Shown: positions 41,998-50,853, counted from the first letter of the stretch. The stretch: DNA of 64,000 bases from Terracoccus sp. 273MFTsu3.1 (GCF_000383675.1 NZ_KB911829.1:1-64000); one strand, 5' to 3'. The notes: generated from the sequence alone by a model not told the origin. A program made the numbers and translations.

Positions 41998-43650
41998 ATG
42001 AATGACGGACCCCTGATCGTCCAGAGCGACAAGACCCTCCTCCTCGAGGTCGACCACCCGAACGCCGAGGCCGCACGCCGGGCCATCGCTCCGTTCGCCG
42101 AGCTCGAGCGTGCTCCCGAGCACGTGCACACCTACCGCATCACCCCGCTCGGCCTGTGGAACGCCCGGGCGGCCGGCCACGACGCCGAGCAGGTCGTCGA
42201 CGCCCTCATCACCCACAGCCGGTATGCCGTCCCCAACGCGCTGCTCGTCGACGTGGCCGACACGATGGACCGCTACGGCCGGCTCACCCTGACCAAGGAG
42301 GGCCTCGCCGACAGCCCCGAGGGCACCCGGCTCGTGCTGCGCACGACGGACCGCCCGGTGCTCGAGGAGGTCCTGCGGCACAAGAAGATCAAGCCGCTGA
42401 CCGGCGAGCGTCTCGACGACCTGGCCGTCGTCGTGCACCCGAGCGAGCGCGGCACCCTCAAGCAGGAGCTGCTCAAGGTCGGCTGGCCCGCCGAGGACCT
42501 TGCCGGCTACGTCGACGGTGAGGCCCACCCGATCGACCTCGACCAGGCCGACTGGCACCTGCGCCCCTACCAGCAGCACGCCGTCGACGGCTTCTGGCAC
42601 GGCGGGTCCGGCGTCGTCGTCCTCCCCTGCGGGGCGGGCAAGACGCTCGTCGGCGCCGGGGCGATGGCCGCCGCCAAGGCGACGACCCTCATCCTCGTCA
42701 CCAACACGGTGAGCGCGCGGCAGTGGAAGGACGAGCTGATCAGGCGCACGACGCTGACCGAGGACGAGATCGGCGAGTACTCCGGTGCCCGCAAGGAGAT
42801 CCGGCCCGTCACGATCGCGACCTACCAGGTGCTGACGACGAAGCGGAAGGGCGCCTACGCGCACCTCGACCTGCTCGACGCCCGCGACTGGGGTCTCATC
42901 GTCTACGACGAGGTGCACCTGCTGCCGGCACCGATCTTCCGGATGACCGCCGACCTCCAGGCTCGGCGCCGCCTCGGCCTCACCGCGACCCTCGTGCGCG
43001 AGGACGGCCGCGAGGCCGACGTCTTCAGCCTCATCGGCCCGAAGCGGTTCGACGCGCCGTGGAAGGACATCGAGGCCCAGGGCTACATCGCTCCCGCCGA
43101 CTGCGTCGAGGTGCGGGTCACGCTCCCCGAGGGCCAACGCCTCGCGTATGCCGTGAGCGAGCCGGAGGACCGCTACCGCCTCGCGTCGTGCTCCGACGCC
43201 AAGCTGCCCGTCGTCGAGACGCTGGCCAAGCAGCATGCCGGCGAACCGACCCTCGTCATCGGGCAGTACCTCGACCAGCTCCACGAGGTGGCCGAGCGGC
43301 TCGGCGCCGAGGTCATCACCGGCGAGACGACCGTCAAGGAGCGCCAGCGCCTCTACGACGCCTTCCGCACCGGCGAGATCACGACGCTCGTCGTCAGCAA
43401 GGTGGCGAACTTCTCCATCGACCTGCCCGAGGCGAGCGTCGCGATCCAGATCAGCGGCACCTTCGGCTCCCGCCAGGAGGAGGCCCAGCGCCTCGGACGC
43501 GTCCTGCGCCCCAAGGGCGACGGCCGCACCGCGCACTTCTACACGATCGTCAGCCGCGACACCGTCGACGCCGACTTCGCCGCGCACCGCCAGCGCTTCC
43601 TCGCCGAGCAGGGGTACGCGTACCGCATCGTCGACGCCGACGACCTCTGA
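41998..43650 (+). CDS. XPB-type DNA repair helicase
   Basis: The protein has 550 residues from ATG 41998. The N-terminal domain (~1-190) includes GPLIVQSDKTLLLEVDHP. Helicase motifs follow: Q-like WHLRPYQQHAVDGFW, Walker A LPCGAGKT, DEVH box IVYDEVHLLP, motif III GLTATLVREDGRE (also holding the RED motif of XPB), and the second RecA fold with VSKVANFSIDLPEA and QEEAQRLGRVLRPKGDGR. A 3'-5' helicase; the bacterial XPB role is nucleotide-excision-like repair. Its helicase-associated partner is at 38117. Confidence 0.92.
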   Translation: MNDGPLIVQSDKTLLLEVDHPNAEAARRAIAPFAELERAPEHVHTYRITPLGLWNARAAGHDAEQVVDALITHSRYAVPNALLVDVADTMDRYGRLTLTKEGLADSPEGTRLVLRTTDRPVLEEVLRHKKIKPLTGERLDDLAVVVHPSERGTLKQELLKVGWPAEDLAGYVDGEAHPIDLDQADWHLRPYQQHAVDGFWHGGSGVVVLPCGAGKTLVGAGAMAAAKATTLILVTNTVSARQWKDELIRRTTLTEDEIGEYSGARKEIRPVTIATYQVLTTKRKGAYAHLDLLDARDWGLIVYDEVHLLPAPIFRMTADLQARRRLGLTATLVREDGREADVFSLIGPKRFDAPWKDIEAQGYIAPADCVEVRVTLPEGQRLAYAVSEPEDRYRLASCSDAKLPVVETLAKQHAGEPTLVIGQYLDQLHEVAERLGAEVITGETTVKERQRLYDAFRTGEITTLVVSKVANFSIDLPEASVAIQISGTFGSRQEEAQRLGRVLRPKGDGRTAHFYTIVSRDTVDADFAAHRQRFLAEQGYAYRIVDADDL

Positions 43651-43679
43651 GCATCGGGACCGTCTCACCCTGCGACTCA

Positions 43680-43711
43680 ATTAGGTCAGGCAAGGCTTGC
43701 CTATTTAGCAT
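43680..43711 (+). promoter_or_regulatory. IdeR iron box overlapping a leaderless promoter
   Basis: TTAGGTCAGG starts at 43681, and the palindrome AGGCAAG-G-CTTGCCT spans 43688-43702. Together they form a double DtxR/IdeR-type box related to TTAGGTTAGGCTAACCTAA. A -10-like TAGCAT lies at 43706-43711, so transcription should start at about 43718-43719, on the GTG of the next gene. Bound Fe-IdeR would cover the promoter. IdeR itself is at 17998. Confidence 0.72.
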
Positions 43712-43718
43712 CGACGTC

Positions 43719-43895
43719 GTGGGCAAGCTCAAGGCCAAGGACGTGGCGAAGCTCAAGCCGAAGTCCAAGTGCTGCAAGGACAGCCCGCGGTGCACGAGGT
43801 GCCCCGTGGTGATCAAGCGACTGTGCGCGCAGGACTGCGCCTCGATGTGCGGCAAGGACTTCAAGAAGGCCCTCGCCAAGGCCCGCAAGCGCTGA
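43719..43895 (+). CDS. Cysteine-rich 58-residue protein, iron-regulated
   Basis: GTG 43719 opens a 58-residue, very basic protein with seven cysteines: KSKCCKDSPRCTRCPVVIKR then LCAQDCASMCGKD. The spacing could bind an Fe-S cluster or zinc. Similar short KxCC..RCxRCP proteins occur in actinobacteria without known function. There is no Shine-Dalgarno; the predicted transcript start coincides with the GTG, so it is probably leaderless. The double iron box in front predicts expression when iron is scarce. Confidence 0.7.
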   Translation: MGKLKAKDVAKLKPKSKCCKDSPRCTRCPVVIKRLCAQDCASMCGKDFKKALAKARKR

Positions 43896-43905
43896 CCACG
43901 CGAAC

Positions 43906-43933
43906 CGGGGCCCACCCGAGAGGGTGAGCCCCG
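43906..43933. terminator. Bidirectional terminator
   Basis: CGGGGCCCACCC-GAGA-GGGTGAGCCCCG has a 12-bp stem with one mismatch, between the convergent ends at 43895 and 43952. Confidence 0.65.
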
Positions 43934-43951
43934 ATGCTGCACGGGTCGGGG

Positions 43952-44569
43952 TCAGCCGCGCCCGTCGCGCGACCCACTCTCGTGGTCGCCGTCCTCGTGG
44001 TCGCCACCCTGGTGGTCGCCGTCCTCGTGGTCGCCACCCTGGTGGTCGCCGTCCTCGTAGTCCGCATCCTCGTGGTCGGCAGCGTCGTCGTCGCCCGCCT
44101 GGTCCGAGTCCTCCGCCCCCTCGTGATCGGCAGCGTCGTCGGACCCGGGCTTCGCCCCACCACGCACCAGGGCGCCGTCCTTGCGTGCCGAACGCACCGC
44201 CGCGACGACACCCTCCTTCGTGGTCTGGGCCTGCACCGCCTCGCGCAGCTTCGCGAGTGCCGCCTGCCGAGCCGCCAGCCGCTCGGCGATCCGCGCCTTG
44301 GCCTCGGCCGTGAGCCGCTCGCTCGCCGCCACGCGCTGCGACAGCTTGGTCACGAGCGTCGCCTGCCGGTCGATGGCCTCGATGACGCGAGCCTTGAGCT
44401 CCGACAGCGTCACCGTTCCCAGACTCGGTCCATCCGCGCCCGCGCGCACGACGGCTGGAGCGGGGGCCCCCGCGACAGGGGCGGCATACGCACCCGCACC
44501 GAGCCCGCACGCGGCGACGAGGGCGACCGCGGCTGCCGTGGTCCGCACCATGTTCCTGGTCTTCACCAT
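43952..44569 (-). CDS. Secreted helical protein with His/Asp/Gly-rich tail
   Basis: The protein has 205 residues from ATG 44569, 6 bases after AAGGAG. The signal peptide is VRTTAAAVALVAACGLGAGA and YAA. Residues ~45-140 are two or three charged helices (ELKARVIEAIDRQATLVTKL, AKARIAERLAARQAALAKLR), reminiscent in style of periplasmic Spy/CpxP-like proteins. The last 55 residues are repeats of DHEDGDHQGG and AADHEDADYE type, likely to bind divalent cations. It is divergent from a PhoP-like regulator; the shared 131-base gap holds a PhoP-type direct repeat, so it may belong to that regulon. Confidence 0.65.
   Translation of the reverse strand: MVKTRNMVRTTAAAVALVAACGLGAGAYAAPVAGAPAPAVVRAGADGPSLGTVTLSELKARVIEAIDRQATLVTKLSQRVAASERLTAEAKARIAERLAARQAALAKLREAVQAQTTKEGVVAAVRSARKDGALVRGGAKPGSDDAADHEGAEDSDQAGDDDAADHEDADYEDGDHQGGDHEDGDHQGGDHEDGDHESGSRDGRG
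43981..44058. repeat. 30-bp tandem repeat coding the His/Asp/Gly-rich tail
   Basis: A 30-base unit containing CGTGGTCGCC and GTCCTCG is repeated at 43981-44010 and 44011-44040 and partly at 44041-44058, in frame with the gene on the minus strand. It is likely to vary in copy number between strains. Confidence 0.75.
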
Positions 44570-44662
44570 GATCATCTCCTTGAGTGTCGGCCCCCCGTGA
44601 TCCTTCGAACGTCTCCACCCTGCCCGATTTGTCCGTTTTCGCCACTTGAGAGACCGAGGGTT

Positions 44663-44680
44663 CCCAGCGAACTCCCAGCG
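44663..44680 (+). promoter_or_regulatory. PhoP-type direct repeat upstream of the response regulator
   Basis: TCCCAGC-GAAC-TCCCAGC: two 7-base repeats with a 4-base spacer (11-base period), then GAAC again. The mycobacterial PhoP site is TCACAGC-N4-TCACAGC, differing by one base per half. It ends 20 bases before the GTG of the regulator and probably gives autoregulation. Confidence 0.68.
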
Positions 44681-44700
44681 AACACCCTGACACTGGGACG

Positions 44701-45423
44701 GTGGACACCCAGACAGCTGCGGCACCCGAGGCTCGCCTGCTCGTCGTCGAGGACGAGCCGAACATCCGCGAGCTCCTCGCAACCTCACTCCGCTTCGCCG
44801 GCTTCGAGGTCGAGACGGCCGGTGACGGCACGACCGCCCTCGCCATGGCCGCCGAGTCCGAGCCCGACCTCGTCGTGCTCGACGTCATGCTCCCCGACGT
44901 CGACGGCTTCGAGGTGACCCGTCGCCTGCGCGACCGCGGCCGCCAGCAGCCGATCGTCTTCGTCACCGCTCGTGACGCGACGGGCGACAAGATCCAGGGC
45001 CTCACCGTGGGTGGCGACGACTACGTCACCAAGCCGTTCAGCCTCGAGGAGGTCATCGCCCGCATCCGGGCGGTCCTGCGCCGCACCCGCGGACAGGCCG
45101 ACGACGGCGCGACGCTCCGCTTCCACGACCTCGAGCTCAACGAGGACTCCCACGAGGTGCGCCGCGGCGGGCGGATCATCGACCTGTCCCCGACCGAGTT
45201 CAAGCTGCTGCGCTACCTGCTGCTCAACCCCAACCGCGTGCTCTCGAAGCTGCAGATCCTCGACCACGTCTGGGACTACGACTTCCGCGGCGAGTCCGGC
45301 ATCGTCGAGTCCTACATCTCCTACCTCCGGCGCAAGATCGACGCCGACGGCCCCTCGCTCATCCACACCAAGCGCGGCGTGGGTTACGTTCTCCGGGTGC
45401 CCCCAGAGCTGACCGCCCCCTGA
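44701..45423 (+). CDS. PhoP-like response regulator
   Basis: The protein has 240 residues from GTG 44701. The receiver domain (~12-125) has the acidic pocket VVEDE, phospho-acceptor Asp in VVLDVMLPDVDGF, Thr in VFVTARD and Lys in DDYVTKPFSLEEV. The OmpR/PhoB winged helix (~140-235) has LSPTEFKLLRYLLLNPNRVL, then VESYISYLRRKID, LIHTKRGVGYVLR. It is closer to mycobacterial PhoP (GGDDYVTKPFSLEEV, ILDHVW-YDF) than to MprA. The kinase gene follows after 4 bases. Confidence 0.9.
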   Translation: MDTQTAAAPEARLLVVEDEPNIRELLATSLRFAGFEVETAGDGTTALAMAAESEPDLVVLDVMLPDVDGFEVTRRLRDRGRQQPIVFVTARDATGDKIQGLTVGGDDYVTKPFSLEEVIARIRAVLRRTRGQADDGATLRFHDLELNEDSHEVRRGGRIIDLSPTEFKLLRYLLLNPNRVLSKLQILDHVWDYDFRGESGIVESYISYLRRKIDADGPSLIHTKRGVGYVLRVPPELTAP

Positions 45424-45427
45424 CCGG

Positions 45428-46984
45428 ATGGCCGACCTGACCGCCCCGGCGGCCGACCTGCGCGCCACCGCTGACGACGCGAGCGTCCCGCCCGCCGCGG
45501 TGCGTGGACGCTCGCTGACCCGCCGCCTGCGGGCCCTGCCCTTGCGCTGGCGCCTCCTCGCCGTCACCCTCGGTCTCGTCGCAGCAGCCCTCGCCGTCAC
45601 CTCGCTCGCGGTCAGCGCCCTGCTGCGCGGCTACCTCGTCAGCCAGACGGAGCAGGAGCTCGAGGTCTACGCGGCGAGCCTGGCCTCGGTCGAGCTCTCC
45701 GAGCTGCAGGCCACGAGCTCGCAGCTGCCGTCGAACTTCACCGCGAAGGTGCTCGACCTGTCGACCGGCGAGATCACGAACCTCCGCGACGCCGCACTGC
45801 TGGAGCCCACGACCCCTGCCCTGCCCACGCCGAAGCTCACCGACACGAACCTGCTCGAGCCGTCGACGTTCCAGGTCGGCTCCGCCACCGGGGAGGGCCA
45901 GTGGCTGGCTCTCGCCAAGCTCAACGACGAGGGCAGCGGGATCGTCGAGGTCGCGTTGCCCCTGCGGCCGCTCGAGGCCACCGTCAGTCAGTTCCTCCTG
46001 TATGCCGCCGCCATCGGCGGCATCGCCCTGCTCCTGACGGCGCTGCTCGGCTGGTACCTCATCGGGCGCACCTTCCGGCCGCTGACCCGCATCGAGGACA
46101 CCGCGGCCCAGATCGCCGTGGGCGACCTGACCCAGCGCGTCGACGTGCCCGACACCGACGACGAGGTGGCCTCGCTCTCCCGGTCGCTCAACGCGATGCT
46201 CGCCCGGATCGAGCAGAGCTTCGCCGCGCGTGAGGCCAACGAGGAGAAGATGCGCCGCTTCATCGCCGACGCGTCCCACGAGCTGCGCACCCCGCTCGCC
46301 GCGGTCGGCGGCTACGCCGAGCTCTACCGCCAGGGCGCGCTGCCGACGGCCGACGCCGTGACCGGAGCCATGGGGCGCATCGAGTCCGAGGCGCACCGGA
46401 TGAGCGGTCTCGTCGAGGACCTGCTGACCCTCGCCCGCCTCGACGGCGAGCGCCCGCTCGAGCTGCAGACCGTCGACCTCGCCGTCCTCGCGGCGGATGC
46501 GGCCCAGGACGCGCGCACCATCGCGCCGGGCCGCCACATCGTCGCGACCGGCATCAGTGGACCGATCGAGCCGACCGAGCTGCGCGCCGACGAGCAACAG
46601 CTGCGCCAGGTCGTGACCAACCTCGTGACCAACGCGCGCGTGCACACGCCCGACGGCACCCCGATCGAGATCCTCGTCGGACGGGTCGACGCCCGGCACG
46701 TCGCACTCCACGTGCGCGACCACGGACCCGGCATCCCCGCCGACGCCCGGGACGAGGTCTTCGAGCGCTTCTACCGGGCCGACCGCAGCCGCAGCCGTGG
46801 CCAGGGGGGCGGCAACGGGCTCGGGCTGGCCATCGTCCACGCGATCATCGAGGCCCACGACGGCACCGTCCGTGTCGACGAGACGCCCGGCGGTGGGGCC
46901 ACCGTCGTCGTCGAGCTGCCGATCACCCGGACCACGAGTGAGCCACGTCACCATCGCCCGTCCCAAGGCACAGCGGATTCCTAG
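45428..46984 (+). CDS. Sensor histidine kinase (PhoR-like)
   Basis: The protein has 518 residues: a membrane helix at ~40-65, an external sensor region of about 110 residues, a second helix at ~185-207, HAMP (FRPLTRIEDTAAQIAVGDLT), the dimerisation helix with phospho-His in FIADASHELRTPLAAVGGYA, and the ATPase domain with QLRQVVTNLVTNARVHTP (N box), VRDHGPGIP (G1), FERFYRADRSRSR and GNGLGLAIV (G2). It is the partner of the regulator just upstream. The signal is unknown; acidity, Mg2+ or envelope stress are family-based guesses. Confidence 0.9.
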   Translation: MADLTAPAADLRATADDASVPPAAVRGRSLTRRLRALPLRWRLLAVTLGLVAAALAVTSLAVSALLRGYLVSQTEQELEVYAASLASVELSELQATSSQLPSNFTAKVLDLSTGEITNLRDAALLEPTTPALPTPKLTDTNLLEPSTFQVGSATGEGQWLALAKLNDEGSGIVEVALPLRPLEATVSQFLLYAAAIGGIALLLTALLGWYLIGRTFRPLTRIEDTAAQIAVGDLTQRVDVPDTDDEVASLSRSLNAMLARIEQSFAAREANEEKMRRFIADASHELRTPLAAVGGYAELYRQGALPTADAVTGAMGRIESEAHRMSGLVEDLLTLARLDGERPLELQTVDLAVLAADAAQDARTIAPGRHIVATGISGPIEPTELRADEQQLRQVVTNLVTNARVHTPDGTPIEILVGRVDARHVALHVRDHGPGIPADARDEVFERFYRADRSRSRGQGGGNGLGLAIVHAIIEAHDGTVRVDETPGGGATVVVELPITRTTSEPRHHRPSQGTADS

Positions 46985-47052
46985 GAACACCACAACGTCG
47001 TCCAAAGCTGGGTCGATGTCATGGAGACAACAGACCAGAGCGAGGAGGAGCC

Positions 47053-48339
47053 ATGACCCTGGCACCTGAGGACCACACCCAGCAGATCCCGCAGGGCAGC
47101 TACTACAGCCAGTCCGCACCACCCGCGCCGCCGGCCCCGCCGACGCCGCCCCTGGGTGAGGGCAGCCGTCCGGCGCCCAAGCGCGAGAGCCGAATCGGCC
47201 AGACCATCGGCGTCGCGCTGCTCGCAGCCGTCCTCGCGAGCGGTGGCACGTATGCCGCCACGCAGCTCGGCGACCAGGGCACCGCCGCGTCGCCGACGTC
47301 CACCACGTCGACGACGAACCAGAACCAGGGCTCCTCGCCGACTGTCGTGCAGGGCAACGCCACGGCGCCCGACTGGACCGCCGTCTCCGCCGCCGTGACG
47401 CCGAGCGTCGTCAGCATCGACGTCACGACCCAGCAGGGGTCGGGCGCCGGCTCCGGCGTCGTCTTCGACAAGAGCGGACACATCCTCACCAACAACCACG
47501 TCGTCGGTGACGCGACCGGCAACGGCGCCATCACCGTGACGCTGAACGACGGCCGTACCTACGCCGCGACCATCGTCGGCACGGACCCCTCGACCGACCT
47601 TGCCGTCATCAAGCTGACCAACGGACCGAGCGACCTGACCCCGATCACCCTCGGGGACTCCGAGTCCCTCAAGGTCGGCGACCCGGCCATGGCCGTCGGC
47701 AACCCGCTCGGCCTGTCGGGCACCGTCACCACGGGCATCGTGTCGGCGCTCAACCGTCCGGTCAGCACCGGGACGGCGAGCGAGTCGCCCCTCGGTCAGC
47801 AGCAGACGTCCGGCGACGAGGTCGTGACGAACGCCATCCAGACGTCGGCCGCGATCAACCCCGGCAACTCCGGTGGCGCGCTCGTCAACGCCAAGGGCGA
47901 GCTCATCGGCATCAACAGCTCCATCGCGTCGCTGGGCCAGAGCTCGAGCGGCAGCCAGAGCGGCAACATCGGCATCGGCTTCGCGATCCCCGTCAAGGAG
48001 GCCAAGTCGATCGCCGACCAGCTCATCAAGAGCGGCAAGGCCGAGCACGCCTTCCTCGGAGTCAGCACCCGCGACACGGTGGTCTCCGACGGCAGCGCCA
48101 AGCGGGCCGGGGCCCAGGTCGTCGCGGTCAACGGCGGGACGCCCGCCGCGAACGCCGGCATCAAGAACGGCGACGTCATCATCGCCGTCGACGGACAGCG
48201 CATCGACTCCGCGACGGCCCTCGTCGCCCAGATCCGTGAGATGACGGCCGGCGACAAGACCACGCTCACGGTGATCCGGGACGGCGCCCGCCAGGACGTC
48301 CCCGTGACCCTTGCGGTCAAGCCGGCCAGCTCGAACTGA
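47053..48339 (+). CDS. Membrane-anchored HtrA-like serine protease
   Basis: The protein has 428 residues: a Pro-rich cytoplasmic start, one membrane helix (~50-72), a Ser/Thr linker, a trypsin-like domain with H149 (ILTNNHVVG), D182 (DPSTDLAVI) and S273 (NPGNSGGAL), and a PDZ domain (~330-425; AFLGVSTRDTVV, GIKNGDVIIAVDGQRI). GGAGGAG lies before the ATG. It degrades or senses misfolded envelope proteins. A two-component system followed by HtrA parallels mycobacterial mprAB-pepD. Confidence 0.92.
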   Translation: MTLAPEDHTQQIPQGSYYSQSAPPAPPAPPTPPLGEGSRPAPKRESRIGQTIGVALLAAVLASGGTYAATQLGDQGTAASPTSTTSTTNQNQGSSPTVVQGNATAPDWTAVSAAVTPSVVSIDVTTQQGSGAGSGVVFDKSGHILTNNHVVGDATGNGAITVTLNDGRTYAATIVGTDPSTDLAVIKLTNGPSDLTPITLGDSESLKVGDPAMAVGNPLGLSGTVTTGIVSALNRPVSTGTASESPLGQQQTSGDEVVTNAIQTSAAINPGNSGGALVNAKGELIGINSSIASLGQSSSGSQSGNIGIGFAIPVKEAKSIADQLIKSGKAEHAFLGVSTRDTVVSDGSAKRAGAQVVAVNGGTPAANAGIKNGDVIIAVDGQRIDSATALVAQIREMTAGDKTTLTVIRDGARQDVPVTLAVKPASSN

Positions 48340-48557
48340 CCCCTCCACTTCGCACCGGGTCACGGACAGGGTGACGACACGCTGGACGTGACCCGGGCGA
48401 GGCCAACCTCCCCGGTCTCGTATGCCGTCGGGCTCGCGCCTGTCCCCGCCACCACGCTCGTGGTGGCTCGGACGGTCGCCGGCCCGGCGGCATACCTCAT
48501 CTCCGGGCCGGGACCGCGGATTGGGGGCGGAGCGAGTCGCCCGCGTACCCTTGCGCG

Positions 48558-50078
48558 GTGAGTGAGACCGAGATCGAGCTGGACCCCGCTGCCGTCGTGC
48601 ACCTCGACCCCGAGGACGTCGCGACCGCGGTGCGTGTGCTGGCCCTGGCGCCCTCGCTCGAGATCGACGACCCGGACTTCGAGACGCTGAAGCGGGCCGC
48701 GTCGCTGATGTACAAGCGGCTCAAGAAGGACCGGCGCAACGCGAAGACGTGGGCCGAGCGCAAGGCCGACCGGCAGGTCATCGAGTCGACGGCCACCGGA
48801 TCGCCGATGCGGATCGACGACGAGACCAAGGGAATCCCCTTGGTGTCCAACGCAACGGGCGCCTTCGCCGGTGAGCTCATCAACCCGCGCGGGTGCTACA
48901 TCTGCAAGACCGACTACACGCTCGTCGACGCGTTCTACCACTGGCTCTGCCCGGACTGCGCGGCTCGCTCGCACGCGAAGCGTGACCAGCGCACCGACCT
49001 CACGGGGAAGCGGGCCCTGCTCACCGGGGGCCGCGCGAAGATCGGGATGTACATCGCCCTGCGCCTGCTGCGCGACGGCGCCCACACGACGATCACGACG
49101 CGCTTCCCCAAGGACGCGATGCGCCGCTTCTCCGCCATGGAGGACTCGGCGGACTGGATCCACCGGCTCAAGATCGTCGGCATCGACCTGCGCGACCCCA
49201 CCCAGGTCGTCGCCCTGACCGACGAGGTCAGCGCGGCCGGGCCGCTCGACATCCTCATCAACAACGCAGCCCAGACGGTGCGCCGCTCCCCCGGCGCCTA
49301 CAGCAACCTCGTCGAGCTCGAGTCGGCTCCGCTGCCCGACGGCGTCGCCCTGCCCGAGATGGTGACCTTCGACCGGATCAGCGAGGCGCACCCGGCCTCG
49401 ATCGCCGGGGCCCTCGGCACCCATGCCATCGCGCACCACGACGGCGAGTCGGTCGAGCACGCGATCGCGGCCCAGACAGCCGCGTCGATGACCGCCCTGG
49501 CGCTGACCGCCGGGCACGCGAGCCTCGAGGCCCACCGGGCCGGCACGGCCGTCGACGCCGGCGGCCTGCTGCCCGACCTGCAGCGCACCAACTCGTGGAC
49601 GCAGAAGGTCGAGGAGGTCGACCCCCTCGAGCTGCTCGAGGTGCAGCTGTGCAACTCGACGGCGCCGTTCATCCTCGTCTCGCGTCTGCGTCCGGCGATG
49701 CGGGCCGCAGTCGCGGGTGGTGCGCGACGGGCGTACGTCGTCAACGTCTCGGCCATGGAGGGGCAGTTCTCGCGCCGCTACAAGGGGCCCGGGCACCCCC
49801 ACACGAACATGGCCAAGGCCGCCCTCAACATGATGACCCGCACGAGCGCGGGCGAGATGTTCGAGACCGACCGCATCCTCATGACGGCCGTCGACACCGG
49901 CTGGATCACCGACGAGCGCCCGCACGACGAGAAGCTGCGCATCGCCGCGGAGGGCTGGCACGCCCCGCTCGACCTCGTCGACGGCGCCGCCCGCGTCTAC
50001 GACCCGATAGTGCGCGGCGAGGCCGGCGAGGACCTCTACGGCTGCTTCGTCAAGGACTACGAGCCCAGCCCCTGGTGA
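48558..50078 (+). CDS. SDR oxidoreductase fused to an N-terminal zinc-ribbon region
   Basis: The protein has 506 residues from GTG 48558. Residues 1-150 are unlike classical SDRs: helical, then a likely zinc ribbon with CYICKTDYTLVDAFYHWLCP-type spacing. The SDR fold begins near 152: GKRALLTGGRAKIGMYIALR (a TGGxxxIG NAD(P) loop), ILINNAAQTV, and a late YVVNVSAMEGQF...HPHTNMAKAAL region where the catalytic Tyr-x3-Lys is not obvious (TNMAK has the Lys but no Tyr four before). Substrate unknown. Its 3' end overlaps the convergent gene by 29 bases. Confidence 0.75.
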   Translation: MSETEIELDPAAVVHLDPEDVATAVRVLALAPSLEIDDPDFETLKRAASLMYKRLKKDRRNAKTWAERKADRQVIESTATGSPMRIDDETKGIPLVSNATGAFAGELINPRGCYICKTDYTLVDAFYHWLCPDCAARSHAKRDQRTDLTGKRALLTGGRAKIGMYIALRLLRDGAHTTITTRFPKDAMRRFSAMEDSADWIHRLKIVGIDLRDPTQVVALTDEVSAAGPLDILINNAAQTVRRSPGAYSNLVELESAPLPDGVALPEMVTFDRISEAHPASIAGALGTHAIAHHDGESVEHAIAAQTAASMTALALTAGHASLEAHRAGTAVDAGGLLPDLQRTNSWTQKVEEVDPLELLEVQLCNSTAPFILVSRLRPAMRAAVAGGARRAYVVNVSAMEGQFSRRYKGPGHPHTNMAKAALNMMTRTSAGEMFETDRILMTAVDTGWITDERPHDEKLRIAAEGWHAPLDLVDGAARVYDPIVRGEAGEDLYGCFVKDYEPSPW

Positions 50079-50814
50079 CACCGCGGGCCGCCACCCGGCG
50101 AGCGGGGTGAGCCGCCCGGACTAGGTCCCAGTCCGAGTCGGCCATGACGATCGCGAACGTCGCGCCGCGCGGGAACCCGACCCGGGCCACGACACACACG
50201 TCGCCCGCCCCGCGCAGCACCACGAGGTGTCCCGCGGCGGCGTCGGCGACGAGCGTCGACCAGAAGGTGGTCGGGTCGCCGAGCAGGGGCGGGTGGCTTC
50301 GGTTCGGGGTGAGGACCGCGCCCTCGACCTCCACCGTGAACGACCCGGGGCACCAGGGCGGCACCTGGGACACCGGGTCGCGCTCGGGGTCCTTGTACAG
50401 CACGGTGACCGCGACCCGCCCTCCGCGGTGGTGCACGAGGTCCCGCATCTCGGCACCTTCACGGCGCAGGTGACCGCGCCAACGGTAGACGAGGCCGGGA
50501 GCGTCCGGTGTCGACCTCAGCGCGACCTGGGGCATCGTCATGACCAGCCGCAGGATCGCGCGAGACGTCAGGTGCTGTCCCGACCGTCGGAGCTCCTGCA
50601 CGTGGACGAGGACACCGGCGCCTCGGACCGCGACCAGCACGGCCGCGACGACCCCGGCGACCGCCAGGACGGGACCGTAGCCGAAGCGCTCGACCGGCAG
50701 CCGGAGGAACATGCAGACGTAGAGACAGCGGACGAGGAAGGGCGCCCTCTTCGACGGCTTCCGCTTCCCCTGACGACCTCTCGGTACCACCAGCGCATCG
50801 AACCACACGAGCAC
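50050..50814 (-). CDS. Unknown protein with a membrane helix
   Basis: It reads 254 residues if GTG 50814 is the start; ATG 50712 (220 residues) is the alternative, neither with a good Shine-Dalgarno. A membrane helix (GYGPVLAVAGVVAAVLVAVR) is followed by a basic region and a beta-rich C-terminal half (GGRVAVTVLYKDPERDPVSQ, GHLVVLRGAGDVCVVARVGF). No family recognised. It overlaps the SDR gene tail to tail. Confidence 0.5.
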   Translation of the reverse strand: MLVWFDALVVPRGRQGKRKPSKRAPFLVRCLYVCMFLRLPVERFGYGPVLAVAGVVAAVLVAVRGAGVLVHVQELRRSGQHLTSRAILRLVMTMPQVALRSTPDAPGLVYRWRGHLRREGAEMRDLVHHRGGRVAVTVLYKDPERDPVSQVPPWCPGSFTVEVEGAVLTPNRSHPPLLGDPTTFWSTLVADAAAGHLVVLRGAGDVCVVARVGFPRGATFAIVMADSDWDLVRAAHPARRVAARGVTRGWARSP

Positions 50815-50853
50815 ACCTGACACCCGAGCTTCTTCGGGCGTAGCGTCCCGTGC

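Noticed and set aside
43981-44058. CRISPR-like repeats
   Set aside because: The 30-bp units are adjacent without spacers, in frame within a protein, and no cas genes are present.
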